A stretch of 64,000 nucleotides of DNA from Sva-07 sp963698435 (GTDB taxonomy: Bacteria > Actinomycetota > Acidimicrobiia > Acidimicrobiales > Ilumatobacteraceae), in assembly GCA_963698435.1 (NCBI GenBank), contig CAVOQV010000012.1, positions 248,001-312,000 of the forward strand, written 5' to 3'. Numbering within the stretch: the stretch's first letter is position 1; each line of letters opens with the position of its first letter. Position numbers and translations under genes: made by a program. Below, in pieces: positions 16,944 through 27,100 of this stretch. The notes beneath the pieces are model-generated. The model had not been told where the DNA came from, made no database searches, and worked only from the letters and a program-made list of their open reading frames with translations.

Positions 16944-18233
16944 TCAACGGCCTCGGGTGTCGAGCGACGCGTGGCCGACGCGGTTCGTCGCGCGCCGGTG
17001 CAAATGGCGTTCGACGAGAGCGCTGAGCTCCTTCGAGTCGCGTTCAGCGCCACTGATGTAGCTCGAACGGCGCCGACGGAGCAGGTTGAGGCCCGTCACG
17101 TAGAGCCCAGGAGCGTCGGTGGCACCACCGTCGTGACGAATCCGTCCCTTGTGGTCGAGCACGGGGACGTCGAGCCAGGAGTAGTCGGGGCGGAAGCCCG
17201 TTGCCCAGATGATCGTGCCGATGTCATCCTCGACCAGGTCGATGTCCAGGCGAGCGGCCGACGGCACCCGAGTTGCCTCGAAGCGAGTGGGTGGATCGAG
17301 GTCGGCGATGTTCATGGTCTGGGCCCACTCGTCGAAACGCTCCAGCAACCGGTTCATCTTGAGGTCCGCCATCTTGCAGACATTGGCGAGCGAGCCCGAG
17401 AATCTGGCGACCCCATCGCTGATCAGGCCCAGTCGCCCGACGATCTCGACGCCACGATCGGTCAGCGTGTTGAGGTCGATCGAACGATGTTCGGGGGTTC
17501 CGATCAGCTGCGGGGACGGAAGGTGTCGGGCGCGAACGAGATCGTCGACGTCGTCGAGGCCTTCGTCGAGGATTCCAGTCTGATGCATCCACCAGAAGAC
17601 ATCGCGTCCGCGGTACCGCCGCGGCATCCGCACGTGCTCGCCCACCGAGATCGTGACCGGTCGACCCGAGCGGCTGATCTCGTCCGCGAGCTGGACACCG
17701 GTTGCGGAGGCTCCGACGACGAGGACCGCCCGTTCATCGAGGACAGTCGGGGAGCGATACGACATCGTCGTCATCTGCGCGATTGCCGCCGGCGCATCGG
17801 CGGCAGCACCGGGCACGTTGGCGATGTTCGAACCTCCGCTCGCGATCACGACGCTGTCGCAGGCCCAGTGCTCGCGGTCGGTCTCGACGAGGTAGCCGCC
17901 GCCGTGCGCGCTGACGCGCGTGACCGTGGTGTCGGTGCACACGGGTGCGGAGATCGTTGCCGCGTACGTCGTGATGAAGTCGGCGACGTCCGGCATCGTC
18001 ATGAAGCCGTTCGGGTCCTCGCCCGAATAGCTCATGCCGGGGAGCCGGCATTGCCAGTTCGGCGTCAGCAGTCGTAGCGAGTCCCACCGTTCGGTGCGCC
18101 ATGAGTTCGCCACTGCACCGCGTTCGAGTACCACGTGCTCGATCGAACGCTCGGTCAGGCGACGACTCATGGCGAGGCCGGCATGTCCGGCGCCGATGAT
18201 GACGGTCGGGACGTGCGTCGCCGACTTGGTCAT
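16944..18233 (-). CDS. FAD/NAD(P)-dependent flavin monooxygenase-like oxidoreductase
   Basis: 429-residue flavoprotein of the FMO/TrkA-like group. The first dinucleotide fold is VIIGAGHAGLAMSRRL (about residues 10-25) and the second is VLVVGASATGVQLADEI (about 170). ATGFRPDYSWLDVPVLD is the conserved C-terminal ATG motif. VLERGAVANSWRTERWDSL matches the family's FAD-binding loop. The ATG at 18233 lies 7 bp after the OsmC stop, so it is co-transcribed with the OsmC gene. The context (OsmC peroxidase-like, mycothiol-dependent-like enzyme, PadR) suggests detoxification or redox stress. The substrate is unknown. Confidence 0.87.
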   Translation of the reverse strand: MTKSATHVPTVIIGAGHAGLAMSRRLTERSIEHVVLERGAVANSWRTERWDSLRLLTPNWQCRLPGMSYSGEDPNGFMTMPDVADFITTYAATISAPVCTDTTVTRVSAHGGGYLVETDREHWACDSVVIASGGSNIANVPGAAADAPAAIAQMTTMSYRSPTVLDERAVLVVGASATGVQLADEISRSGRPVTISVGEHVRMPRRYRGRDVFWWMHQTGILDEGLDDVDDLVRARHLPSPQLIGTPEHRSIDLNTLTDRGVEIVGRLGLISDGVARFSGSLANVCKMADLKMNRLLERFDEWAQTMNIADLDPPTRFEATRVPSAARLDIDLVEDDIGTIIWATGFRPDYSWLDVPVLDHKGRIRHDGGATDAPGLYVTGLNLLRRRRSSYISGAERDSKELSALVERHLHRRATNRVGHASLDTRGR

Positions 18234-18240
18234 CGGCAGC

Positions 18241-18801
18241 TCAGCCGACCTCGACCGCGACGCGGGTTGGGTTCGTGACGATGTCGTAGACCGCGGATCG
18301 CTTCTGGGACTGTGCCACGAGTGCCTCGACGTCTTCCGCGGAAGCATCTGCGTCGATGTCGAATCGCACCGTGATGTCGCTGAACCCGTTGCGGATGTCG
18401 GGATCGGCACCGAGGATGCCGAGCACGTTCATCTTGCCCTCGACCGTTGCGACGACCGAGCGGAGCTGGATCTCTCGGTGCTGAGCGACCGACGCAACAC
18501 CGGCCGTCAGGCAACTCGCCAGCGCGGCGAGCAGAATTTCGGGAGGTGTCGCTCCCCGATCTTCGGACGCGAAGCATTCGGGGTGATCAGCGTCGAACGA
18601 ATAGGGCGTCTTGTGATGGTGCTCCTGTCCGAGGCCGGAGAACCCATCGACGGTGGTCTGACTGAACGTCCCGTCGACCCACGAACAGTGCGCCGTCCAG
18701 GTGAACTCGGCAGCCTCCGGGGCGCCGGTCAACGCCTCGCGCGCGCCGAGCAGCGCGTCGGTGTTCACGCCGTTGTCGACGGGAGTCTTGATGTCGGTCA
18801 T
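18241..18801 (-). CDS. OsmC family protein
   Basis: 186-residue OsmC/Ohr-fold protein. RGATPPEILLAALASCLTAGV contains the conserved Cys of the active-site helix, and the C-terminal strand NPTRVAVEV is typical. The second canonical peroxidatic Cys is not obvious (KRSAVYDIVTNP at that region), so peroxidase activity is uncertain; many OsmC relatives have this form. It lies between the DinB/MDMPI gene and the monooxygenase on the minus strand, probably one transcript. The divergent PadR regulator likely controls it. Confidence 0.85.
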   Translation of the reverse strand: MTDIKTPVDNGVNTDALLGAREALTGAPEAAEFTWTAHCSWVDGTFSQTTVDGFSGLGQEHHHKTPYSFDADHPECFASEDRGATPPEILLAALASCLTAGVASVAQHREIQLRSVVATVEGKMNVLGILGADPDIRNGFSDITVRFDIDADASAEDVEALVAQSQKRSAVYDIVTNPTRVAVEVG

Positions 18802-18873
18802 GTGAGTTGCTCCTTGTTGTTGGTTGGGAGAGGGCGTCGACGGCAGCGGAGACGAGTCCCCGGCGGGGCGGGG

Positions 18874-19656
18874 CTACGACCACCGGACGCGGCAGTTGGT
18901 GTGCCACAGGTCCATCAGGCTGGTGTCGCCGGCGAGGTGCACGGTCGAGTCGGGTGTGCGGTTCCACATCGCGAGATAGAGCTCGGCGGCGGTTCCGGTG
19001 ACGGTGAGTTCGGCGCCGTCACCACGTCGGGACGTCTCGAAGCCCTGCGGGCTGATCGTCAGGTACCAGTGTTCGTCGACGTCCGAAGCGTTGACGTGGA
19101 GCATCCGTGTGCCGTCCACGGCGATGTCGCGGCCGGGTCGCGGGGCGAACCCTGACAGGAGTTCGTCGAGCATGTCGGTGGCGAACGCGGGGTCGAAGTG
19201 GGAGGTGATGCCACGCGCGTGCTCGGCATCGAATCGGTGGATCGCGATTTCGCTGGCCTGTCGGCGCGCCCACATCGTCAGCGGCGTCGGCGCCGGAAGG
19301 AAGGTGAAGGCGGCCACGTCTGCCGGTGCCGACTCCAGGACCCCGACCAGGTTGGCAAGGGTGTCGCGGTACCAGGTGACCAGCTCGGCGTCGTCCGGAT
19401 ACTTCCCGGATTCCCCGGTGAGTTCCGGCCAGTACCGGACCAGGTCGGGCAGGTCGCTCACGTCCAGCCAGTCCGACTCGGGAAACGCCACGTTTGCTGC
19501 CGCCCACAGGTGGATCATGCCGAGGTGACGGACGAGCTCGCGCATGCCCCAGCCGGGGCAGGGTGCAATCTCGACGTTCAAGTCGCCCTGGTCGGCGGCC
19601 GAGGCGAACTGCTCGCCCTCCGAGGCAACGAATCCGATGTAGTCCGACACTTCCAT
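18874..19656 (-). CDS. Maleylpyruvate isomerase-family mycothiol-dependent-like enzyme
   Basis: 260-residue protein with an N-terminal DinB-like four-helix metal domain (CPGWGMRELVRHLGMIHLW, the actinobacterial MDMPI N-terminal signature). An EIAIHRFDAE motif carries a metal-ligand His. The C-terminal MDMPI domain ends LAGDTSLMDLWHT. Family members use mycothiol as cofactor for isomerisation or conjugation. The start at 19656 is 95 bp from the divergent PadR gene, across two palindromic sites. The following OsmC and monooxygenase genes are on the same strand. Confidence 0.85.
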   Translation of the reverse strand: MEVSDYIGFVASEGEQFASAADQGDLNVEIAPCPGWGMRELVRHLGMIHLWAAANVAFPESDWLDVSDLPDLVRYWPELTGESGKYPDDAELVTWYRDTLANLVGVLESAPADVAAFTFLPAPTPLTMWARRQASEIAIHRFDAEHARGITSHFDPAFATDMLDELLSGFAPRPGRDIAVDGTRMLHVNASDVDEHWYLTISPQGFETSRRGDGAELTVTGTAAELYLAMWNRTPDSTVHLAGDTSLMDLWHTNCRVRWS

Positions 19657-19701
19657 GTCACTTCCCCCTCCCCGAGTTCGAACGGATCGAACCCGTAAGT
19701 G

Positions 19702-19743
19702 CTGCAGATTGCAGTAGCAACTTTACTGCAGAACGCAGTAAAG
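19702..19743. promoter_or_regulatory. Two tandem CTGC-N5-GCAG palindromes, putative PadR operator
   Basis: Site A (19702-19714) is CTGC-AGATT-GCAG. Site B (19721-19743) is a longer perfect arm, CTTTACTGC-AGAAC-GCAGTAAAG. The centres are 24 bp apart, lying between divergent starts at 19656 and 19752. Position and symmetry indicate an operator for the adjacent PadR protein, controlling both its own gene and the minus-strand redox set. The binding itself is inferred. Confidence 0.7.
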
Positions 19744-19751
19744 TCAAGAGG

Positions 19752-20432
19752 GTGTCTGCACGTCTGACCACTTCTTCGTATGCGGTCCTGGGGCTGTTGG
19801 CGATCCGGCCATGGACCGGCTACGAACTCACCCAACAAGCAACGCGGAGCTTGCGCTTCGCCTGGCCCAAGTCCGAGCGCCTGCTGTACTCCGAGCCGAA
19901 GAAGCTCGTCGATCGCGGGCTCGCGACCGCGTACACGGAGTCGGTCGGCCAGCGGAGCCGCACGGTCTACACGATCACCGACGAGGGGCGTGACGCGCTC
20001 ACCGAGTGGATGTCCAGCCTGCCCCAGCCTCCGACACTCGAAGCCGAAGCCCTGCTCAGGCTGCTCTTCGCCGAGAACGGCACGATCGATGATCTGCTGG
20101 CAGCGCTCGAGGCGATGGCCGAAGATGCGGCCCGCATGTACGAGCAGGTCGCCACGATCAACACGGGCTACCTCGACGGCCAGCATCCGTTCCCGCAGCG
20201 GACCCACCTGTCCGTGCTCTTCGCCACCTTCCAACTGGAGCTCTTCGACCTGATGATCAGGTGGGTGGACTTCGCCAAGGCCGAGATCGCTACGTGGCCG
20301 ACCACCGAGGGCCTCGGCATGACCGAAGGAACCGTCGCCATCCTCAACAACATCAAGCAACGTCGGTCCGTGCTCGAAGGACCGATGAACGTTGGCGCAA
20401 CAGCGACGGGGCGGGAGCGGGGCCTGGCCTGA
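19752..20432 (+). CDS. PadR family transcriptional regulator
   Basis: 226-residue repressor-type regulator. The winged helix spans residues 6-80 (SSYAVLGLLAIRPWTGYEL, then RTVYTITDEGRDALTEWM), as in PadR proteins. The C-terminal helical dimerisation domain is of the Vir_act_alpha_C type (LLRLLFAENGTIDDLLAAL, ATFQLELFDLMIRW). The GTG at 19752 is chosen because the winged helix starts within six codons and the operator lies just upstream; longer in-frame extension overlaps the divergent gene. It likely senses a phenolic or other small toxic compound; the ligand is unknown. Confidence 0.9.
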   Translation: MSARLTTSSYAVLGLLAIRPWTGYELTQQATRSLRFAWPKSERLLYSEPKKLVDRGLATAYTESVGQRSRTVYTITDEGRDALTEWMSSLPQPPTLEAEALLRLLFAENGTIDDLLAALEAMAEDAARMYEQVATINTGYLDGQHPFPQRTHLSVLFATFQLELFDLMIRWVDFAKAEIATWPTTEGLGMTEGTVAILNNIKQRRSVLEGPMNVGATATGRERGLA

Positions 20433-20544
20433 CAAGATCGACGGCGTCGCCGAGGGTCTGAGTCAGGTCGTCGGGTGGCGAGACCGAACCAGCGACCGCC
20501 ACTGCCGCGTCTGCGCACCGTGGACGTGGGGCGTACCCGATCGG

Positions 20545-21316
20545 TCAGAATCGACCGCCGTCGACCAGGAAGTGTTGTGCGGTGCATGCCGCACCGTCGT
20601 CGGCGGCGAGGAAGAGGACCATCTGCGCGAACTCGACGGGGGTGATCCGTCGTTTGATGGCCTGATCCCGCATCGTCTGGGCTTCTCCCTCCGGTGTCCA
20701 CCACTTCGCGAGCTGTCGTTCCGTCGCCACCCAGCCCGGCATCACCGTGTTCACCCGCACGCCGTGGGGGCCGAACGTGCGGGCCATCGTGCGCGTGATG
20801 CCTTCGACAGCTGACTTTGCGATCGCATAGCCGGGAAACATGTCCTCCTGCATCAGGTAGCTGCTGGAGCCGATGTTGATGATCGAGCCGCTGTCCGGTC
20901 TCGATCATCTGCGGCGCAAGCGCCTGGATGGCGAAGAAGTAGTGACGCAGATTCGTGTTGATCCGATCGTCGAAGTATTCGGGTGTCATGTCGCGCCAGT
21001 CGTGTCGATCGTCGCTGGCGGCATTGTTGACGAGCACGTCGATACCGCCCATCGTTTCGATCGCGAACGCGCAGGCCTGCTGCAGCGCCGAGATGTCCAA
21101 CAGGTCGACGTCCGCGAACCGAGGTGCATGTGTGGCCCCCCGGTCGACGCAGCGGGTCACCGTTGCCGCTGCGGCGTCGACGTCCCTGTCGACGAAGAAC
21201 ACCCGGGACCCTTGCCGAGCGAATTCTTCGACCATTGCGCTGCCGATCCCCGACGCGCCGCCCGTGAGGAAGACACCGCGGTCGGCGAGCGATGGGTAGG
21301 TGGCGTACTGGGTCAT
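20545..21316 (-). CDS. Short-chain dehydrogenase/reductase, frameshifted
   Basis: Classical SDR of 256 residues once one base is removed. The NAD(P) motif is FLTGGASGIGSAM (about residues 16-28) and the structural motif is VLVNNAAS. Catalytic Ser lies in INIGSSSY, and Tyr/Lys in YAIAKSAVEG. The family C-terminus AQHFLVDGGRF ends it. An extra base near 20893 separates the first 138 residues from the rest; both halves are well conserved. The substrate is unknown. Either a recent mutation or a sequencing error is possible; I favour error. Confidence 0.82.
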
Positions 21317-21359
21317 GGGAACGCGTGGAGCTTATGTTGCTCGCTCGTTTCGCCGGGCG

Positions 21360-22712
21360 TCAGTGGTCGACGCCATCGCCGACGGCTCGAACACGCGTTG
21401 CGGCGGTGAGTGCCGCGCCACCTGCGATCAGCAAGCCGCCGATGGTCAGGATCAGCGACATCGAGGTGCCGGTCGCAGGAAGGGTCCTGGGCGTCGCCGA
21501 CGCCACAACGACCGCAGCAGGTGCCGGGGTGGACGCTTCCGGAAGCACCGGCGCCGGCTCTGCCGGTGCCGAGGGAGGTTGGCTCTCCTGGTCGGTCGGC
21601 GGAACCACGATGGCGAGTTGGTGCATCTCGACCGTGTGTTCGCAGTAGAACACGTGGTCGCCGGCACCGCCATCGTGTCCGCTCTCATCGGTGCCTTCGG
21701 CAAGATGGCTGCCGCCGCTGTGGCCGTCGCCTCCTCGCGGGCAGAGGTCCCGAGCGGAGTACGGCCCGCCGTTCGCATTGACGACGTCCCATCCGTCCGG
21801 TGCATCGGACACGATCACGGTGTACCTCGCCGTTGGCCGGGCCGGAACCACCATGCCATCGTCGATGGCGGCGTGGCCGCCACGATTCGAGAACGTGCAC
21901 ACGAGTTCAGTGCTGCTGTCGGGGTACGTGCAGATGGCCGTTGTCGGCTTGCCGGACCCGGTCGTGCTGTTGGCCGCCAGTTCGAACGCCGTTCGCCATG
22001 CTGGCAACAGTTCGACGATGGGATCACCAGCGGCGGTGTACCAGAGCACGGCGAACGTCATTCGGTACGGATTGCCTGTTTGGCTGCCGCCCTCGTGGCT
22101 GTCGCTGCCGCCGCCCCCGTGCGTATCGCTGCTGCCGCCTTCGTGGCTGTCGCTGCTGCCGCCCCCGTGCGTATCGCTGCTGCCGCCTTCGTGGCTGTCG
22201 CTGCCGCCGCCCCCGTGCGTATCGCTGCTGCCGCCTTCGTGGCTGTCGCTGCTGCCGCCTTCGTGCCCGTCGCTGCCGCCGCCCTCGTGGGTATCGCTAC
22301 CAGCACCGTGTTGGGGTTCCTCCGGCTCACTCGCTTCCTCGTGACCGTCGGCCGGCGCGACGACTCTGTCGACGACCGGGTCTCGGTCGGTCAGCAGCGG
22401 CGCGTCCATCTCGGCCTCGGTGGCGGCGGTCCCATCCGCCTCGCTGGGTGTCGGCTCGTCGGCCGGGGCTTGGGCGTCGTCCAACGGTGGATCGGATCCG
22501 GGACCATGAAGCTCGGGGGAGGCCTCGACCAGCAGTTCGATCACCACGGTGTCGTCGAACGTGGCCGGGCTCTCCAACACGGGACTGTCGCTCGGGGGGT
22601 CGGCGGCGCCCGGTTCCTCGGCTGACGCTGCTGCCGAGGAGACGAGTCCCGACCCGACGATCACGGCCGCCGTCGCGGCGAGTCGGATCCAGCGGTTTCC
22701 AGAGGTCTGCAT
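21360..22712 (-). CDS. Secreted LPxTG-type surface protein with nine His-containing octapeptide repeats
   Basis: 450-residue exported protein. The signal peptide is residues 1-29 (LAATAAVIVGSGLVSSAAASA). An acidic Pro/Ala-rich region runs to about 135. Nine octapeptides of form (G/S)SD(T/S/G)H(E/G)GG follow, then a Cys-containing domain of about 130 residues (ICTYPDSSTELVCTFSN, DLCPRGGDGHSGG). A Pro-rich stalk leads to LPATG, a hydrophobic helix and an Arg tail. The sorting signal suggests sortase anchoring. Regularly spaced His and Asp suggest metal binding. The ATG at 22712 starts the signal peptide. No named family is recognised. Confidence 0.72.
   Translation of the reverse strand: MQTSGNRWIRLAATAAVIVGSGLVSSAAASAEEPGAADPPSDSPVLESPATFDDTVVIELLVEASPELHGPGSDPPLDDAQAPADEPTPSEADGTAATEAEMDAPLLTDRDPVVDRVVAPADGHEEASEPEEPQHGAGSDTHEGGGSDGHEGGSSDSHEGGSSDTHGGGGSDSHEGGSSDTHGGGSSDSHEGGSSDTHGGGGSDSHEGGSQTGNPYRMTFAVLWYTAAGDPIVELLPAWRTAFELAANSTTGSGKPTTAICTYPDSSTELVCTFSNRGGHAAIDDGMVVPARPTARYTVIVSDAPDGWDVVNANGGPYSARDLCPRGGDGHSGGSHLAEGTDESGHDGGAGDHVFYCEHTVEMHQLAIVVPPTDQESQPPSAPAEPAPVLPEASTPAPAAVVVASATPRTLPATGTSMSLILTIGGLLIAGGAALTAATRVRAVGDGVDH
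22086..22301 (-). repeat. 24-bp tandem repeat, nine units, encoding SD-x-H-x-GG octapeptides
   Basis: Nine consecutive 24-bp units in frame. The middle units alternate between SDTHGG and SDSHEGG types, giving a 48-bp higher-order period. Near-identity at the DNA level points to recent expansion. Confidence 0.9.
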
Positions 22713-23000
22713 CTCACACCTCGCTCTCGAGTTCGGCCCATCTCGGGCCGAGCGGTTCATCTCGCAGGTGAGACGGTGTCCCGCATCGCAGGCGAGGCGA
22801 GGCACGCAACTTCCTGCCCTTTGACCTTCCTCCGATCGGCGGCGACCCGACAGGGTCCAAAGACCGCCGCTCGGCCCCCGGCTCGACGCCATGGCGGGGC
22901 GAGGGATCGCTCGGTGAACGACGCGAATCGGGTGGGGGTTCGGGGAGCCGGGCGTGTACGATACCCGACCAATCCGATCGGATTTATCGAGAGATCACCG

Positions 23001-24089
23001 ATGACACTGCTGGAAGTACCGCACACCACCCGCGAGCCGTCGGACGCGCCGTTGCCCGGCGTGATCGAGCCACGGTTCTGGACGGGCACGCCGTGGTTGT
23101 CGCGTGATCGATACATCATCGACTGTGCCGGACTCGCCGTCGACGACGACGCCCTCTCGCCGGATGGCGAACTTGCCCGCCGGATGCAGGCCACGTTCGA
23201 CGAGACCGGGTTCGTGCTCGTGACCAACACCGGCCTGATCGATCCATCGGCGATGCGATCGGTGGCCAAGCTCGTCCTGAGCGAGGAGATGGAGTACGAG
23301 GGGGGAGCGAACCCGCGACGGCGCATCGCCCCGAACGTGTACGAGGTCGGCGCACCCCTCGGCGCCTGGCTGCACTACCACCACGAGATGGCCTACGTCG
23401 GGCGGAGCACCGCAGCGATCGGGTTCCTCGGTCTCCACGCGCTTCCGGCCGGCCGCGGTCGGACGTTCGTGTCCGACAGCGTCGCGGCAACCAACACCCT
23501 GCTTGCCTCGCCGTTCGGGCAGAAGCTGCAGCGGCTCGGCCTCGCCTACCACCGCAACCTCACCGATCGTCGAGCATTCGCAGGTCGGGTCGAATACGGC
23601 GTCTACAACCACTGGCAGCAGTCGTTCGACACCGACGATCCCGCCGTTGCGGTCGAGCGGGCCCATGCAGCCGGTCTCGAAACCGAATGGGGGCCCGCCG
23701 GCATGTTGCGGACCCGTTACCTCGCTCCAGCGTTCGAGTACTTCGCGGGTCTCGACCGCAATGTGCTCTACTCCAGCGTCGCCGACCATGGCATGTGGTT
23801 CGACACCTGGCCACTCGTGCAGCACCTTCCCTACGGGGACCGGCCGCTCGACCTCACCTTCGGCGACGGCACGGCGTTCACCCGCGACGAGCTCCAGCAG
23901 TTCGTCGATGTCTACGACGCCGTCGGCACGCCGATCGACTGGAATGTCGGCGACGTCGCGGTCATCTGCAACTACCGCTTCGCTCACGGCCGACCCGGAA
24001 TTGAACTCGCCGCGGGAGAGCATCGCGAGCTGGGCGTCGTGCTCGGCGCCCAGTTCGATCGGATCGGTGTCCTTCCCGATCGTTGGTGA
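23001..24089 (+). CDS. TauD/TfdA-family Fe(II)/2-oxoglutarate dioxygenase
   Basis: 362-residue non-haem iron oxygenase of the TauD/clavaminate-synthase-like group. HYHHEMAYVGRS supplies the His-x-Glu facial-triad ligands, and CNYRFAHGRPGIEL supplies the distal His with a following Arg candidate for 2-oxoglutarate binding. FVSDSVAATNTLL fits the core fold. It probably hydroxylates an amino-acid-like substrate, but none can be named. The ATG at 23001 follows a GAGAGATCACCG context. It is divergent from the surface-protein gene across about 290 bp that holds no other gene. Confidence 0.85.
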   Translation: MTLLEVPHTTREPSDAPLPGVIEPRFWTGTPWLSRDRYIIDCAGLAVDDDALSPDGELARRMQATFDETGFVLVTNTGLIDPSAMRSVAKLVLSEEMEYEGGANPRRRIAPNVYEVGAPLGAWLHYHHEMAYVGRSTAAIGFLGLHALPAGRGRTFVSDSVAATNTLLASPFGQKLQRLGLAYHRNLTDRRAFAGRVEYGVYNHWQQSFDTDDPAVAVERAHAAGLETEWGPAGMLRTRYLAPAFEYFAGLDRNVLYSSVADHGMWFDTWPLVQHLPYGDRPLDLTFGDGTAFTRDELQQFVDVYDAVGTPIDWNVGDVAVICNYRFAHGRPGIELAAGEHRELGVVLGAQFDRIGVLPDRW

Positions 24090-24191
24090 TCATCCAGCGG
24101 AGGTCGTGGTGGCGAGGTCCTCGACGGCCGAACGTTCACGACGGTCCAGGTCGTGTCACTAGGATGCGCGAAAGCGAGCCGGGGGGTCGAG

Positions 24192-27100
24192 TTGAACGAA
24201 TCGGGATTGGTGACCGTCCTCTTCACCGACGTCGTCGGCTCGACCGAGATCAACTCGGCGATCGGTGACCACGCCGCCGACGAGCTCCGTCGGCTGCACT
24301 TCGAGGACCTGAGCGACGCGATCCAGGCCACGAACGGGACGCTCGTCAAGACGATCGGCGATGCGGTGATGGCCTCGTACGCAGGGGCCGCCGACGCCTT
24401 GCACGGGGCGGTCGAGATGCAGCGAGCTGTCCACCGTCGCAACCGCCGGGCGGTCGGCCAGGACCTGCACATCCGCATCGGTGTGAGCGCCGGCGACGCC
24501 ACGTTCGAGAACGACGACTGGTTCGGCACGCCCGTGGTCGAGGCGTCGCGGCTGTGCTCGGCGGCCGGGGCCGATCAGATCCTGATCAGCGACATCGTGG
24601 GGATACTCGCCGGCACCCGGGCCGATCACCCGATCATGTCGCAGGGAGTCCGCGAACTCAAGGGTCTCCCGGCGCCGATCGCCGTGTCCGAGGTCGAATG
24701 GCGCTCCGACGACGTCGACTCGGCGACCGTGCCGTTGCCGGGGTTCGTCGACACCAACCCCTCGTTCGCCTTCGCTGGTCGCTCGGAGCCCCTCGAGGCG
24801 CTCCGAACTGCCTGGAAGGAGGCGATCGAGGAGCGGTGCCAGGCGGTGTTGATCTCCGGCGAGCCGGGCGTCGGGAAGACCCGGCTGGTCACCGAGTTCG
24901 TTCGCACGGCCCACGACGACGGAGGTGTCGTGCTGTGGGGCCGCTGTGATCAGGAACTCGACGTGCCGTACCAGCCGTTTGCCGAAGCGTTGCGGCTGTT
25001 CGTCGCATCGATCACCGACGAGCGTCTGCACAGTGATCTCGGACCGTTCGCGGCAGAGCTGTCACTGCTCGTCCCTGAGCTGAGCAAACGGATTCCGGGT
25101 CTCACCATTCAGCCCGTCGGCGACCCGGATGCCGAGCGCCACCGTCTGTTCGAAGCCGTCGGAGCGGCCTTCTCGGCAATCGCGGGATCCGACTCGGTGG
25201 TCCTGGTGCTCGATGACATCCACTGGGCCGACAAGCCGTCGCTGCTCCTGCTGCGCTACCTGCTCAGGAGGGGCGAGCCCATCCGCTTGTTGATCCTCGG
25301 GACGTATCGAGACACCGACCTCGACAGATCCCATCCACTCGCTGACGTCTTGGCGGACCTCCGCAGAGAGCCCTGCGTCGAGCGGGTCGACCTGCTCGGA
25401 CTCGGTCTCGACGAGATCACCACCTTCATGGAGTTGGCCGCCGGACACGATCTCGACGCGCCAGGACTCGAGCTGGCCAGGGCAGTCCACCGCGAGACGG
25501 AGGGGAACCCGTTCTTCTTGAGCGAGATGATCCGTCACCTCGCCGAGTCCGGCTACATCGTGCAGCGCGACGGTCATTGGGTGAGCGACTACTCGCTCGA
25601 CGAGGTTGGCATCCCCGAGGGGATCCGCGAGGTCATCGGCCGCCGGTTGTCGGCTCTCTCGAGCACCGTCAACGACACGCTGACCATCGCCGCGGTGATC
25701 GGGCCCGAGTTCGACATCACCACGGTCGAGGGTGCCGGAGGACCATCCGGAGACGAGCTGTTCGATGCGCTCGACGACGCCGTTCGAGCGTCGGTGATCC
25801 GAGAGGTGGCCGGTACCTACGGGCGCTATGCGTTCTCGCACGCGCTGGTTCGCTCGACGCTCTACGAGGAGCTCTCGACGAACCGGCGGGTGCGGTTGCA
25901 CTGGAAGGTGGGGGAGGCGATCGCGGCACGCCGCGGCAGCCACGACGACTACGTCGACCAGCTCGCGCACCACTTCGCCGAAGGTGCCATGGCAGGCGAT
26001 CCGATGATCGCTGTCGAACACTGCGTGCGTGCCGCGGAACGGGCGGTGGGCGATCTCGCGTTCGAAGCTGCAGCGCGGTCGTACGAACGAGCGCTCGGCG
26101 CGTTGGAACTGGTCGCCGAGCCCGAACTGGCGATCCGGGCCGACATCGAGATCGCGCGGGCGGGCACGCTTCGCGACGCCGGAGATGAGGCCTACCGAGA
26201 AGCCGCGTTCGCGGGGGCGGCGACGGCTCGCCGGCTGGGCGATCCGGTGCGCCTCGCGTCGGCAGCCATCGCGATGGACGCGATGAACGCGCCACCGCCA
26301 TCCGGAAAGGTCGACACCGCGATGGTCGACTTGATCCGGGAGGCGCTCGCCGAACTCGACGACGGGCCGTCGGTCGAGCGGGCGATGCTCCTCGGAATGC
26401 TCGCGGCTCGGCTGTACTGGACCCCGCACCGCGAGGAGCGGGTCGCCGCCGGCATCGAGGCGCTGGAGATGTCCCGTCAGCTCGGCGACGCTCGCAGCAT
26501 GTCTCGTGTGCTCGCTCGGAGCTGGGCCTTCCTCGATGCGTCGAAGCCGAACGCTCGCGAGGTCGCCGAGTATGCACGCGAGACGATCGTGCACGCAGAA
26601 CCGGGAACCGCTGAGTACATGGCGGCGCTCGACAACCTCAGCTCGTTTGCCGCGGTCGAGGGCGACACCGATGCAGCACTCGCGTACCTCGAGCAGTTCA
26701 CGGCGATGGCAACCGGGGCCAGGTTGTCCGGAGCGATCTTTCGCGCGATGACGACGTCGGCGTTCCTTGCGGTTCACGTCGGTGAGATCGAACGTGCCGA
26801 GCGCGAGGTGACCGAGCTGCTCGAGTACGGAAACCAGCATGCGCTCCAATCGCAGGCGATCGCCACCTATGGCGGGATCATCTACAACATCCGCCGTGCG
26901 CAAGGGCGAGGCGCCGAACTGCTACCGCTGCTCGAAGGGCTCGTCGAGTCGCAGCCGACCCAGCCGGTCTGGCGGATCGCGTTGGCCGGAGCATGCTATT
27001 TCGCCGGGCGCAAGGACGAGTTGCGCGAACAGGTGCAATGGCTCACCGCCGACCGGTGCGTGCGTGTCCCGATCGACTTGGAGTATCCCGTCACTCTCTC

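Noticed and set aside
22086..22301. CRISPR-like array
   Set aside because: The repeats are contiguous 24-bp units without spacers and encode an in-frame octapeptide in a secreted protein.
25062..26903. 613-residue antisense open frame inside the cyclase-ATPase gene
   Set aside because: High-GC codon bias opens the complementary frame. The sequence is Arg/His/Asp-rich without motifs, whereas the plus-strand frame has clear cyclase and P-loop motifs.
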